64,000 nt of DNA from Syntrophaceae bacterium UBA6078 (lineage in GTDB: Bacteria > Desulfobacterota > Syntrophia > Syntrophales > UBA2210), in assembly GCA_002428735.1 (NCBI GenBank), contig DIXO01000037.1, positions 1 to 64,000 of the forward strand, written 5' to 3'. The translations under genes were made by a program, and so were the position numbers. The notes under the pieces are model-generated. The model saw only the letters and a list, made by a program, of their open reading frames with translations. It did no database searches and was not told the DNA's origin. Below, piece by piece: positions 27,023 through 36,395 of the stretch (positions within the stretch are counted from its first letter, which is position 1; each line of letters starts with the position of its first letter).

Positions 27023-28537
27023 ATGGATGCAATCAGGGCAGAGGAAATAACCCGGGTAATTTCCAAGCAGATCAAGGATTATGAGAAAAAACTGGATGTA
27101 CGCGAGATCGGCACCGTCCTTTCGGTCGGTGATGGTATTGCCCGGGTCTACGGTGTGGAAAATGCCATGGCCATGGAACTCCTCGAGTTCCCCGGCGGAA
27201 TACTGGGAATGGTGCTCAATCTCGAGCGGGACAACGTCGGCGTCGCCATTCTGGGTTCAGATATACATATCAAGGAAGGGGATGTGGTCAAGAGAACGGG
27301 CAAGATCGCGCAGATTCCCGTAGGGGAAGCTGTCCTTGGGCGCGTGATCGATGCCACGGGACAGCCCCTGGACGGAAAGGGACCCATCGAGACCGATACC
27401 TACAGCAGAATCGAGGTGGTCGCCCCCGGCGTGATCCAGAGGCAGCCGGTCAACCAGCCGCTCTACACCGGTCTGAAATCCATCGACGCCATGACCCCCA
27501 TCGGACGGGGACAGCGGGAATTGATTATTGGGGACCGCCAGATCGGGAAGACGGCGATCTGCATTGACGCCATCATCAGACAAAAAAATACCGGCATCAA
27601 GTGTATCTATGTCGCGATCGGACAGAAGAAATCGACTGTGGCGCAGGTGGTCGAGGCCTTGAGGAAGCATGACGCCATGGATTATACCTGTGTGGTTTCC
27701 GCGTGTGCGAGCGATCCGGGTACGCTGCAGTACATTGCCGCCTTCGGGGGATGCAGCATCGGGGAGTACTTCAGGGACAGAGGGCAGGACGCCCTGATCA
27801 TTTACGATGATCTCTCCAAACAGGCCGTGGCCTACCGGCAGATATCGCTTCTTCTGAGACGACCCCCCGGACGCGAGGCATACCCGGGAGACATCTTTTA
27901 TAATCACTCCCGGCTGCTGGAGCGCGCTGCCCGGGTGAGCAAGGAACTGGGCGGCGGTTCCCTCACGGCCCTTCCCATCATCGAGACCCAGGCCGGGGAC
28001 GTCTCCGCCTTTATCCCCACGAACGTTATCTCCATTACGGACGGTCAGGTCTTTCTCGAACCGGATCTCTTCTACGCCGGTGTCAGACCCGCGATCAACG
28101 TCGGTATATCCGTTTCCCGGGTCGGGGGCGCGGCGCAGGTGAAGGCAATGAAACAGGTCGCCGGAACCCTGAAACTCGACCTGGCCCAGTACCGGGAACT
28201 GGCCTCCTTCGCACAGTTCGGGAGCGATCTTGACAAAGCGACCCAGGCTCAGTTGGAACGGGGAGGCAGGCTCGTCGAGATCCTGAAGCAGTCCCAGTAT
28301 CAGCCCATGTCCCTTGCTCAGGAGGTGGTGATTCTCTACGCGGGGGTCAGAGGGTTCATCGACAAATATCCCATAGAAAAAATCAAGGAATATGAGAAAC
28401 AGCTCCTGAGTTTTATGGACACCAAGCACCAGGCTGTCCTGGACGAGATCGATGAAAAACAGGAGCTGAAACCCGATCTTGATGACAAAATCAAGGGTGT
28501 CTTGACGGAGTTTGATTCCGTGTTTGCCTCCGCATAG
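27023..28537 (+). CDS. atpA: ATP synthase F1 subunit alpha
   Basis: 504-aa non-catalytic nucleotide-binding subunit. P-loop GDRQIGKTAICIDAI at about 170-184, the alpha signature around PAINVGISVSRVGGAAQVKAM, and normal length. AAGGAGG lies upstream in the end of atpH. Part of the F1 block in the usual order. Confidence 0.98.
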   Translation: MDAIRAEEITRVISKQIKDYEKKLDVREIGTVLSVGDGIARVYGVENAMAMELLEFPGGILGMVLNLERDNVGVAILGSDIHIKEGDVVKRTGKIAQIPVGEAVLGRVIDATGQPLDGKGPIETDTYSRIEVVAPGVIQRQPVNQPLYTGLKSIDAMTPIGRGQRELIIGDRQIGKTAICIDAIIRQKNTGIKCIYVAIGQKKSTVAQVVEALRKHDAMDYTCVVSACASDPGTLQYIAAFGGCSIGEYFRDRGQDALIIYDDLSKQAVAYRQISLLLRRPPGREAYPGDIFYNHSRLLERAARVSKELGGGSLTALPIIETQAGDVSAFIPTNVISITDGQVFLEPDLFYAGVRPAINVGISVSRVGGAAQVKAMKQVAGTLKLDLAQYRELASFAQFGSDLDKATQAQLERGGRLVEILKQSQYQPMSLAQEVVILYAGVRGFIDKYPIEKIKEYEKQLLSFMDTKHQAVLDEIDEKQELKPDLDDKIKGVLTEFDSVFASA

Positions 28538-28596
28538 AGAAACAGGCATCCGGATGGTTGATAATCCGGACACGGGGCATCGAGGAGTATGTTGTA

Positions 28597-29478
28597 ATGG
28601 GCGCATCGTTAAAGGATATCAAGAGACAATCTGTAGCCGTCGACAAGACACGGCAGATCACCCGGGCCATGAACATGGTTGCGGCGTCGAAGCTGAAGGC
28701 GGCGCAGGCAAAGATGGAGAATTTCCGGCCCTATGCGAACAAACTGATGGAGGTCTTCGGCAGCCTGGCCGCGAGAGTGGTTTCAACGACGAATCCCCTC
28801 CTTGCCGTCCGCGACCCTCAGAGGATCAGGGTGATCGTAATGACGTCGGACAGAGGCCTGTGCGGCGGATTCAATACAAATGTGGTCAAAGAAGTGGAGA
28901 AGTTTTCGCGGATAAAGAAGGCCGAAGGGAAAGATGTATCGATCATCGCCGTCGGCAAGAAGGGGAGGGATTTTTTCAAGAAGAAGCTCCCCATAACCGG
29001 CACGCATGTGGACCAGCTCAATCGATTTGATATCAGCCTGGCCTCGCGTGTTGCGGACGATGTGGTCCCCTCCTTTATCAACGAGGAATATGACGAGCTC
29101 TACCTCTGTTACAATGAGTTCCGAAGTGTCGCCTCCCAGAAACCCGTTCTGATGCGGCTGCTCCCCGCGGCTTCCCTCGATTCAGCCGAAGGAGAGGAGT
29201 TTGAGGCGGTTGCCGACTACGTTTACGAGCCGTCCGAAGAGGAACTTCTGGCCCATATCGTCCCCATGTATCTGCGGGTTCTGATCTACAGGGGACTCCT
29301 GGAGACGTCGGCGGGCGAGCACGGAGCACGGATGGTTGCCATGGATAATGCGACGAGCAGCTGTGAAGATATGCTGCAAAGCCTCACCCAGAAATTTAAC
29401 CGGGCGCGGCAGGCGGCCATCACCGCCGAACTGATGGATATTGTGGGCGGTACGGAGGCGCTGGCGGCAAAGGGATAG
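28597..29478 (+). CDS. atpG: ATP synthase F1 subunit gamma
   Basis: 293-aa rotor shaft. N-terminal MGASLKDIKRQ... DKTRQITRAMNMVAASKLKAAQ and C-terminal coiled coil SEHGARMVAMDNATSSCEDMLQSLTQKFNRARQAAITAELMDIVGG match the family. ATG 28597 has GAGGAG upstream; the frame is open to 28558 but that adds no conserved residues. Confidence 0.96.
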   Translation: MGASLKDIKRQSVAVDKTRQITRAMNMVAASKLKAAQAKMENFRPYANKLMEVFGSLAARVVSTTNPLLAVRDPQRIRVIVMTSDRGLCGGFNTNVVKEVEKFSRIKKAEGKDVSIIAVGKKGRDFFKKKLPITGTHVDQLNRFDISLASRVADDVVPSFINEEYDELYLCYNEFRSVASQKPVLMRLLPAASLDSAEGEEFEAVADYVYEPSEEELLAHIVPMYLRVLIYRGLLETSAGEHGARMVAMDNATSSCEDMLQSLTQKFNRARQAAITAELMDIVGGTEALAAKG

Positions 29479-29518
29479 CCGCATCAGAGAGCCGGAGAAA
29501 CTACTGAAGGAGACAGGA

Positions 29519-30928
29519 ATGAATACAGGAAGGATTGTACAGGTAATTGGTCCCGTGGTCGATGTGGAGTTTCAGGAGGGAAATCTCCCGAGCATCATGA
29601 ACGCCCTTACGATTACGAATCCGACCATCAATGATGAAGAGGAGAATCTTGTTGTTGAAGTTGCCCAGCATCTCGGCGACAACGTGGTCAGATGCATTGC
29701 CATGGAGATCACCGACGGCCTTGTCAGGGGAATGAAGGTCACGGATACGGGAGCCCCCATTACGGTCCCTGTGGGTGAGGCCTGCCTGGGAAGGATTCTC
29801 AATGTGATCGGGAAGCCGGTTGACGGTCTGGGACCGGTCAGCTCCGAGAAGACCCTCCCCATCCATCGTGAGGCGCCCACATTCCTGGAGCAGGATACAT
29901 CGGTGCATGTTCTGGAGACCGGTGTCAAGGTCATCGATCTCCTCGTTCCGTTTCCCCGTGGCGGTAAAATGGGGCTTTTCGGAGGCGCCGGGTGTGGCAA
30001 AACGGTCGTCATGATGGAGATGATCCATAATATCGCCATGCACCATGGCGGGATATCGGTCTTCGGCGGTGTCGGTGAGCGGACGCGCGAGGGGAATGAC
30101 CTCTATCTTGAGATGAAGCAGTCCGGAGTTATCGACAAGGCGGCCCTCGTGTATGGTCAGATGACGGAACCTCCCGGAGCGCGGGCCCGGGTGGCCCTCA
30201 CGGCGCTCACGGCGGCTGAATATTTCAGGGACGAAGAGGGACAGGACGTGCTCCTCTTTATTGATAACATCTTCCGGTTCACGCAGGCGGGCTCCGAGGT
30301 TTCGGCCCTCCTGGGACGGATGCCTTCCGCGGTCGGATATCAGCCGACGCTGGCGACGGACCTGGGTGAACTCCAGGAGCGGATCACCTCGACCAACAAG
30401 GGATCGATCACGGCCGTCCAGTGTGTCTATGTCCCTGCCGATGACCTGACCGATCCGGCACCGGCCACCACCTTTGCCCACCTTGACGGAACGGTCGTTC
30501 TCTCGCGGCCCATCGCAGAGCTGGGGATCTACCCTGCGGTGGATCCGCTCGATTCGACCTCCCGAATCCTCGATCCCAACGTCCTGGGCGAGGATCACTA
30601 TCAGACGGCGCGGGATGTTCAGATTATCCTTCAGAAATACAAAGACCTCCAGGATATCATCGCGATTCTCGGCATGGATGAGCTCTCGGAAGAAGACCGG
30701 TTGACGGTCAGCCGGGCACGGAAGATTCAGCGGTTTCTCTCCCAGCCTTTCTTTGTGGCCGCACAGTTTACCGGAACGGAAGGGAAGTTCGTGTCGGTCG
30801 CGGATACGGTCAAGGGATTCAGAGAGATCCTGGACGGTGTTCACGATGATCTGCCCGAGCAGGCGTTCTATATGGTTGGCGGCATAGACGAGGTCAAGGA
30901 AAAAGCCGCCCGACTCAGGGAAGACTAA
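29519..30928 (+). CDS. atpD: ATP synthase F1 subunit beta
   Basis: 469-aa catalytic subunit. P-loop GGAGCGKTVVMMEMIHNIA, catalytic Glu region GERTREGNDLYLEMK, and DIGRMPSAVGYQPTLATDLGELQERI-like segment are intact. GAAGGAGACAGGA precedes ATG 29519. Confidence 0.98.
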   Translation: MNTGRIVQVIGPVVDVEFQEGNLPSIMNALTITNPTINDEEENLVVEVAQHLGDNVVRCIAMEITDGLVRGMKVTDTGAPITVPVGEACLGRILNVIGKPVDGLGPVSSEKTLPIHREAPTFLEQDTSVHVLETGVKVIDLLVPFPRGGKMGLFGGAGCGKTVVMMEMIHNIAMHHGGISVFGGVGERTREGNDLYLEMKQSGVIDKAALVYGQMTEPPGARARVALTALTAAEYFRDEEGQDVLLFIDNIFRFTQAGSEVSALLGRMPSAVGYQPTLATDLGELQERITSTNKGSITAVQCVYVPADDLTDPAPATTFAHLDGTVVLSRPIAELGIYPAVDPLDSTSRILDPNVLGEDHYQTARDVQIILQKYKDLQDIIAILGMDELSEEDRLTVSRARKIQRFLSQPFFVAAQFTGTEGKFVSVADTVKGFREILDGVHDDLPEQAFYMVGGIDEVKEKAARLRED

Positions 30929-30944
30929 GCCGGAGGACTTTCGG

Positions 30945-31352
30945 ATGCATGATGAACTGTTGTTGGAGATCGTAACGCCCGATCGCCTGGCCTTCAGCGA
31001 TGTCGTGGAAGAGGTGACGTTGCCCGGAGTTGAGGGAGAATTCGGGGTGTTGATCGGTCACGTTCCCTTTCTGAGTTCCATCAAGGTCGGAGAGCTTAAC
31101 TATACGAAAGACAATAAAAAAACATACTATCTCGTGGGGGAGGGATACGCCGAAGTTACGGGCCTCAAGGCAACCGTTCTTGTTGAATCTATCGAGGAGG
31201 CCTCTTCCATTGCAGGAGAAGAAGCCAAAGAGGAACTGGAAGCAGCTCAGGCCAGATTGGCCTTGTTGAGCAAGGACGATCCCGATTTTGAGAAAGCAAA
31301 GAAGGCCTTGGATATCGCCGAGACAAGGCTGAAGATTGCGGAGAAGTCGTAG
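30945..31352 (+). CDS. atpC: ATP synthase F1 subunit epsilon
   Basis: 135-aa subunit with the N-terminal beta sandwich (LLLEIVTPDRLAFSDVVEEVTLPGVEGEFGVLIGHVPFLSSIKVG) and a C-terminal helical hairpin rich in Glu, Ala and Lys. GGAGG is upstream of ATG 30945. Last gene of the operon; subunits a and c are not encoded nearby and must lie elsewhere. Confidence 0.95.
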   Translation: MHDELLLEIVTPDRLAFSDVVEEVTLPGVEGEFGVLIGHVPFLSSIKVGELNYTKDNKKTYYLVGEGYAEVTGLKATVLVESIEEASSIAGEEAKEELEAAQARLALLSKDDPDFEKAKKALDIAETRLKIAEKS

Positions 31353-31480
31353 GCAGTGCTTATAGTGTAATTTCTCATGCGTATCAGCTGCACTGAAGGC
31401 GAATGAGATCCTCAAGCCAGAGGAACATTGTGCTTGGCTTGTTTTCTTGCAGAAAGCGCCGACGGGGAGGGGGGTGTCTC

Positions 31481-32965
31481 ATGAAGAGTGCAAGAGGGGG
31501 ATTGCGGGGCATATTTATCCATGCTTCCCTGATCGCTTTATTCTTCGTGGTGTTTACCGATTCCGCCGGAGCGGCCGAGGCCGCATCCCGTTGCGAACAT
31601 GACATCGGGGGGGAGCTTCCTGTCTGGACTGCCCTCCCCTTTGCGGGAGTTCTTCTGTCCATCGCCCTCTGCCCGCTTCTCATGCCCCATTTCTGGCATA
31701 ACCACTTTGGAAAGATCTCCGCCCTCTGGGCAGTTCTCTTTGCCGCGCCGTTTCTCTTTTTCTATCAGCACGTGGCGGTGTATCACATCCTCCATATCTA
31801 CCTCATAGACTATATCCCCTTTATTATCCTTTTGTGGGGGCTCTTTACCATAGCCGGGGGGATCGTCATCCGGGGTTCGCTGAAGGGGACCCCCGCGCTC
31901 AACACCATCCTGCTTTTGATCGGCACGATGCTGGCCTCGTGCGTGGGGACGACAGGAGCGGCAATGGTTATGATCCGTCCCGTTCTCAGGGCGAACAAAG
32001 ACAGGCTCAAGAAGACGCATGTCGTCTGCTTCTTCATATTTCTCGTGGCGAATATCGGCGGTTCTCTCACACCGCTGGGTGATCCCCCCCTGTTTCTCGG
32101 ATTCCTCCATAATGTCCCCTTTTTCTGGGTAACCACGAACGTCTTCCCCCATATGCTCGCGTCGTCCTTGATACTGCTGGCACTCTTTTTTATCATTGAC
32201 ACCCTCTTCTACCGGCGCGAGAAGGGAGGGCACGGAAAAAGCGAAGATGAAGCAGAAAAGATTCCCTTCAAGATCGAGGGGGTTGTCAACTTTCTTTTTC
32301 TTCTGGGGGTGGTCAGTCTCGTCCTGATGAGCGGGTACTGGAAACCGGGGCACTTCATGCTGTTAGATGTGCACGTTGAATATCAGAATATCCTGAGGGA
32401 TGTGGGTATTATAGCGATGGGCGTTCTTTCCCTGATCTTCACGTCCAGGCAATTGCGGGAGGCCAATGACTTCAGCTGGTTTCCAATAATGGAAGTAGCA
32501 AAGCTGTTTGCCGGCATCTTTATGACGATCATCCCGGCGCTGGCGATACTGAAGGCGGGAAGTGCGGGGGCTCTGTCCGGGCTTGTAGCTGTCGTCCGGG
32601 AACCCTATCATTACTTCTGGGTTACCGGCGCCCTTTCATCCTTTCTCGACAACGCGCCCACCTACCTCACTTTTTTCAACCTGGCCCTCGGAAAACTGGG
32701 CATCACGGAATCGGCCGTTCCGGCGGCTCTTGCAGCAGGAGAGGCCACGGCCAACCCCGAGTTTATCCTGTACCTGAAGGCCATCTCCGCCGGGGCTGTT
32801 TTTATGGGGGCGAATACCTATATCGGCAATGCCCCGAACTTTATGGTCAAGTCAATCGCTGAAGAAGCCGGGATCAACATGCCGAGTTTCTTCGGATACA
32901 TGATAAAATACTCAATACCCATCCTTATTCCCGTCTTTGTTCTCGTCACCTTCATATTCTTTTAA
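31481..32965 (+). CDS. Na+/H+ antiporter of the NhaD/CitMHS type
   Basis: 494-aa inner-membrane protein with about twelve hydrophobic helices and a large hydrophilic loop near residues 250-270. Family features: PFAGVLLSIALCPLLMPHFWHNHFGKISALWA, NTILLLIGTMLASCVGTTGAAMVMIRP, ANIGGSLTPLGDPPLFLGF, FLDNAPTYLTFFNLALG and AGAVFMGANTYIGNAPNFMVK. The GDPP and LDNAPTY re-entrant parts are typical of the ion-transporter superfamily. ATG 31481 follows GGAGGGGGG. An antiporter next to ATP synthase fits sodium/proton cycling, which is inference. Confidence 0.85.
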   Translation: MKSARGGLRGIFIHASLIALFFVVFTDSAGAAEAASRCEHDIGGELPVWTALPFAGVLLSIALCPLLMPHFWHNHFGKISALWAVLFAAPFLFFYQHVAVYHILHIYLIDYIPFIILLWGLFTIAGGIVIRGSLKGTPALNTILLLIGTMLASCVGTTGAAMVMIRPVLRANKDRLKKTHVVCFFIFLVANIGGSLTPLGDPPLFLGFLHNVPFFWVTTNVFPHMLASSLILLALFFIIDTLFYRREKGGHGKSEDEAEKIPFKIEGVVNFLFLLGVVSLVLMSGYWKPGHFMLLDVHVEYQNILRDVGIIAMGVLSLIFTSRQLREANDFSWFPIMEVAKLFAGIFMTIIPALAILKAGSAGALSGLVAVVREPYHYFWVTGALSSFLDNAPTYLTFFNLALGKLGITESAVPAALAAGEATANPEFILYLKAISAGAVFMGANTYIGNAPNFMVKSIAEEAGINMPSFFGYMIKYSIPILIPVFVLVTFIFF

Positions 32966-33002
32966 GGAGCGGGGAAAGGCATGGTGAGAAAGGCGTTTCG
33001 AC

Positions 33003-33584
33003 GTGAAGAGGGAATACTGCGAAGTGGTGTTAGAGGGATCGCTTGATCTCATGAAAGGGTTCATGGTGGGAGTCCTTGAGGGGAAGGGAATCCAGGGGGA
33101 GGCGATCTTCAGCGAACATCATCATGTGGAGAATGAGAGCACGTTCGGTCAGATGCTGCGCCTTATCGGCGGCAGAGGAAACCGTTTTCGTCTTATCATC
33201 GACAACGGTTTCTTTGAACTTTTCAAAGAGTCCCTGGAAAGGCGGAAAGACGAACTCGCGCTGAAGATCGTTTCTGAGAAAAAGATCAAACAGGCGTCCT
33301 TCGGCTTTCGCTTCCGGGCCTATAACCGGGAACTGGGGGACGAATTGAAGACCCTGTTCGGGAATCCGCCCGAAGGACTCCAGGTGAAGGATTATAATCC
33401 CGCAGAGAAGATCCTGCCCGAAGGAAAAGGGATGGAGGCGTACGCGCCCCTGCACGAATATGAGGTAAAAGCGACGGGAACCATCTATGGTCCTGTCAGG
33501 GATGTGATGGATTTCTACGGCAGGGTGGAACACTACGACATGGTAAAACTCGAAAAGATAAAACTGGAATACAGTGGTTCCTGA
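33003..33584 (+). CDS. Conserved hypothetical protein, 193 aa
   Basis: I do not recognise a characterised family. The protein is soluble, with an opening EYCEVVLEGSLDLMKGFMVGVLEGKG that looks like a beta-alpha element, a central Lys/Glu-rich helix, and a C-terminal beta-rich part (PLHEYEVKATGTIYGPVRDVMDFYGRVEHYDMVKLEKIKLEY). Possibly a regulatory or ferredoxin-like fold, but no catalytic residues stand out. Starts at GTG 33003 because an in-frame stop lies just upstream. Sits 37 bases after the antiporter gene and may share its transcript. Confidence 0.65.
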   Translation: MKREYCEVVLEGSLDLMKGFMVGVLEGKGIQGEAIFSEHHHVENESTFGQMLRLIGGRGNRFRLIIDNGFFELFKESLERRKDELALKIVSEKKIKQASFGFRFRAYNRELGDELKTLFGNPPEGLQVKDYNPAEKILPEGKGMEAYAPLHEYEVKATGTIYGPVRDVMDFYGRVEHYDMVKLEKIKLEYSGS

Positions 33585-33914
33585 TGCATCTTTGTTGTGT
33601 TTCTGAATCCTCCAGTTTATACCCGTCTTTGTAACAGCGCCACCGCGCGGTATATTTATCCTGTGCGATCAACCCGGGGATTCGGCGAGGGGGCGATCCT
33701 CTTATTTGAATACACAGGCGGGCGTCCCGCCCCGCTGACTCAATTGACGGCCACGGAACCGTGCCCTCCCGCAGTGAGTATCATCTGCAATCTTGAGATC
33801 GCTGAGAACCAGATATCCCCCACACCGTTCAGACTTCCGAGAAACGTTGAGAAACCAGTTAGTCATTGACAAAGACCGGCACTCATTGTACTCCTGTATC
33901 CCAGAAAAGAGGCG
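33585..33914. other. Intergenic region upstream of pgpA
   Basis: About 330 bases without a supported gene. A perfect GGCGGG-CGT-CCCGCC hairpin (33717-33731) has no T-run. TTGACA at 33866-33871 with TACTCC 17 bases on could be a promoter for pgpA-cinA-thpR. Short frames on both strands (for example minus 33702-33872) have no supporting signals. Confidence 0.4.
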
Positions 33915-34385
33915 GTGTACGGTGCCATGCATGCAGGATTCATCAGGATCGCAGCTACAGGTCTGGGAAGCGGTCTTTCGCCCCTCGCTCCCGGTACGGC
34001 GGGGACGCTGGTGGGAGTAGTGGTCTACCTGGTCTTCAGCCGGCTTGTGTGGCCGGTCTATCTTCTCTCTGCCGTGACCTTTGCGTTTTTCGCCGTGTAC
34101 GTGTCCCAGGAGGCGGAACGGATATACGGCAGGAAGGATCCATCCCGGATCGTTATCGACGAGATTGCGGGATTTCTGGTAACCATGTTTCTGGTTGCGC
34201 CGACCCTTTCGCATATCGTTATCGGTTTTGTCCTCTTCCGTGTCTTCGACATCGTCAAGCCTTTCCCCATCCGCCTCTGCGAGAGAAGGTTCCCCGGGGG
34301 GTATGGTGTGGTGGGCGATGACATTGTCGCGGGCGCGTACGCGAATATCGTACTGCTCCTGCTGATACGATTTCTGGGTTTTTAG
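33915..34385 (+). CDS. pgpA: Phosphatidylglycerophosphatase A
   Basis: 156-aa membrane enzyme dephosphorylating phosphatidylglycerol phosphate. Signature GLGSGLSPLAPGTAGTLVGV, the IDEIAGFLVTM segment with conserved acidic residues, FRVFDIVKPFPI and GGYGVVGDDIVAGAYANI. Four helices predicted. GTG 33915 with GAGG upstream is taken as start; ATG 33927 is an alternative. Eleven bases before cinA. Confidence 0.93.
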   Translation: MYGAMHAGFIRIAATGLGSGLSPLAPGTAGTLVGVVVYLVFSRLVWPVYLLSAVTFAFFAVYVSQEAERIYGRKDPSRIVIDEIAGFLVTMFLVAPTLSHIVIGFVLFRVFDIVKPFPIRLCERRFPGGYGVVGDDIVAGAYANIVLLLLIRFLGF

Positions 34386-34395
34386 GGGGAATGGA

Positions 34396-35697
34396 ATGAA
34401 TATCGGACTGCTGGTGATCGGAAATGAACTGACGAGCGGCATGACGCAGGACACGAATTCCTCCTTTGCGGCGGGACAACTCAATGCGCAGGGATGGATC
34501 GTATCCGCTGTCATGGCTGTCGGCGACGATGCCGGAGCCGTCAAGGGGGCGCTTGACTACCTGCTGGGCGTCTCCGATGCCCTGATCGTCATGGGGGGGC
34601 TCGGTCCGACCGTAGATGATATAACGACCGCGTGTATTGCCGGTGCGTTCGGCCTTAGCCTTTACACCGATAGACCGGTCCTGAAACGGCTCAAGGCGCG
34701 ATTCGCCGGATTCAATATACCGTGGACGGAGAATAACGCGAAACAGGCCATTTTCCCGGAGGGCGCCCTGATTCTCAATAATCCGGCGGGAACAGCGTGC
34801 GGATTCTGCCTGGAGCAGTCGGGAAAGCCGATTATCGTCATCCCGGGGGTCCCTGCCGAGGCGCGGCGCATGATGGTTGAGGGGGTGATTCCCCTGCTCG
34901 CTGAGCGGCTCGGGTCCCGTGAACAGATCCTGAAACGCACCATCAAGGTCTTCAGACTGACCGAATCCCGGATCGATCAGGAGTTATCCGAAATCGATCT
35001 CAATATCCCGGGAGTGGGTATCGGTTTTTATCCCCGGTTTCCACAAATCAATCTGGTGATTACATCCAGGGGCACCGATGCGGCCATGGCGAAAGACAAC
35101 CTGAAGGTTGCCGAACAGAGAATTGCCGGCAGGATCGGCGACTGCATATTCGGGTATGATGATGAAACCATGGAAGGGGTCGTGGCCCGTCTTCTTACCG
35201 ACAGGGGATTGACTCTCGCGGTGGCGGAGTCATGCACCGGAGGTTTGATTACCGATCGTCTCACCGACGTGCCGGGGAGTTCCCTCTTTCTGGAGCGGGG
35301 GGTGGTGGTCTACAGCAATGCCTCGAAAGTCGATCTGCTCGGAGTGCCCGCTTCCGTCATAGAGAAGCACGGCGCTGTGAGTAAAGAAACCGCAGTTCTT
35401 ATGGCGGAGGGGGTACGGCGGCTCGGGGGAACTGATATAGGGCTCGCGACAACAGGCATTGCCGGTCCGGCGGGGGGAACGGAGGAAAAACCAGTTGGGA
35501 CGGTGTTTGTCGCCCTCTCCTCCGGAGAGGGGACTGCCTGCCGCAGATACCAGTTCAGGTGGGACCGGCGGCGGAACAAGGAAATCTCGGCGCAGATAGC
35601 ACTGGATATGCTGAGACGAGCCCTGACCGGAGGAATGGAAACCATTGACGGAACGACATCGGCATATTACGGGAAGATCTGCCGGTCCTCCTGGTAA
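34396..35697 (+). CDS. cinA: CinA family nicotinamide-nucleotide amidase
   Basis: 433-aa two-domain protein. The N-terminal MoCF/COG1058 domain has GNELTSG and GGLGPTVDD; the C-terminal CinA domain has AVAESCTGGLITDRLTDVPGSS, YSNASK and GIAGPAGGTEEKPVGTVFVAL. The C-terminal domain deamidates nicotinamide mononucleotide in NAD salvage. It lies before thpR and recA, as cinA does in many bacteria. GGGGGAATGG precedes the ATG. Confidence 0.93.
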   Translation: MNIGLLVIGNELTSGMTQDTNSSFAAGQLNAQGWIVSAVMAVGDDAGAVKGALDYLLGVSDALIVMGGLGPTVDDITTACIAGAFGLSLYTDRPVLKRLKARFAGFNIPWTENNAKQAIFPEGALILNNPAGTACGFCLEQSGKPIIVIPGVPAEARRMMVEGVIPLLAERLGSREQILKRTIKVFRLTESRIDQELSEIDLNIPGVGIGFYPRFPQINLVITSRGTDAAMAKDNLKVAEQRIAGRIGDCIFGYDDETMEGVVARLLTDRGLTLAVAESCTGGLITDRLTDVPGSSLFLERGVVVYSNASKVDLLGVPASVIEKHGAVSKETAVLMAEGVRRLGGTDIGLATTGIAGPAGGTEEKPVGTVFVALSSGEGTACRRYQFRWDRRRNKEISAQIALDMLRRALTGGMETIDGTTSAYYGKICRSSW

Positions 35698-35709
35698 AAC
35701 AGGATCTTC

Positions 35710-36309
35710 ATGAATGACACAAAATCGATACGATCATTCCTGGCGCTGGAACTCCCTCCGCATATCAGGAGCCGGATAGAGAGACTCAAGGAGAAGCTGC
35801 GCTCCGACGTGGGGGCAATCCGCTGGACGGGCGAGGCGGGGATGCACCTCACCCTGAAATTCTTCGGTGACATCCTCCCGGGTGACGTCGACCGTATCTT
35901 GGAGACTGTAGGAAAACATACGAGAGACACAGCCCCACTGGAACTGACTCTGGGGCCGCCGGGGGGATTCCCCAATCTCGAGAGGCCGCGGGTCTTATGG
36001 CTCGGACTCGGCGGAGATACGGACAGGCTGGCTACTCTGCAGGCGTCGATTGATAAGGATCTGGAGAAAGAATGCGGTTTCCCGATAGAGAAGAGGGCCT
36101 TCACGGCACACCTTACCCTGGGAAGGGCCCGTTCGCGTGCCGGGGTCATCTCGGGGACAGATAATCTGCGTGAGATAGCGGGGGACTTGAGCACGCACCG
36201 CTTCACGGCGAAAGAATTGTCACTTTTCAAAAGCGACTTGACGCCCGCAGGCCCCGTATACACGAAACTTGCTTCTTTCTCCCTCGCGGGGAACAGGGCA
36301 GGATCATAG
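35710..36309 (+). CDS. thpR: RNA 2',3'-cyclic phosphodiesterase (LigT)
   Basis: 199-aa 2H phosphoesterase with the two HxTx motifs, HLTLKFFGDI near residue 46 and HLTLGRAR near 134, and the RSFLALELPPHIRSRIE opening. It opens 2',3'-cyclic phosphates on RNA ends. Part of the cinA-thpR-recA cluster. Confidence 0.92.
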   Translation: MNDTKSIRSFLALELPPHIRSRIERLKEKLRSDVGAIRWTGEAGMHLTLKFFGDILPGDVDRILETVGKHTRDTAPLELTLGPPGGFPNLERPRVLWLGLGGDTDRLATLQASIDKDLEKECGFPIEKRAFTAHLTLGRARSRAGVISGTDNLREIAGDLSTHRFTAKELSLFKSDLTPAGPVYTKLASFSLAGNRAGS

Positions 36310-36395
36310 GTGTATTATCCCGTCATCACATTCGTGTCCGGGGATTTTACGGACATTTTACTGGCCGGTATGGTATATCAACAAGGGAGGTTGTT

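Noticed and set aside
27257..28606. Long minus-strand frame opposite atpA
   Set aside because: Shadow of a clear atpA gene; translation has no recognisable domain. The same holds for frames opposite atpD and glpK.
33702..34544. 280-codon minus-strand frame opposite pgpA
   Set aside because: Antisense to a well-supported pgpA and cinA start; translation is Arg/His/Pro-rich as expected of a shadow.
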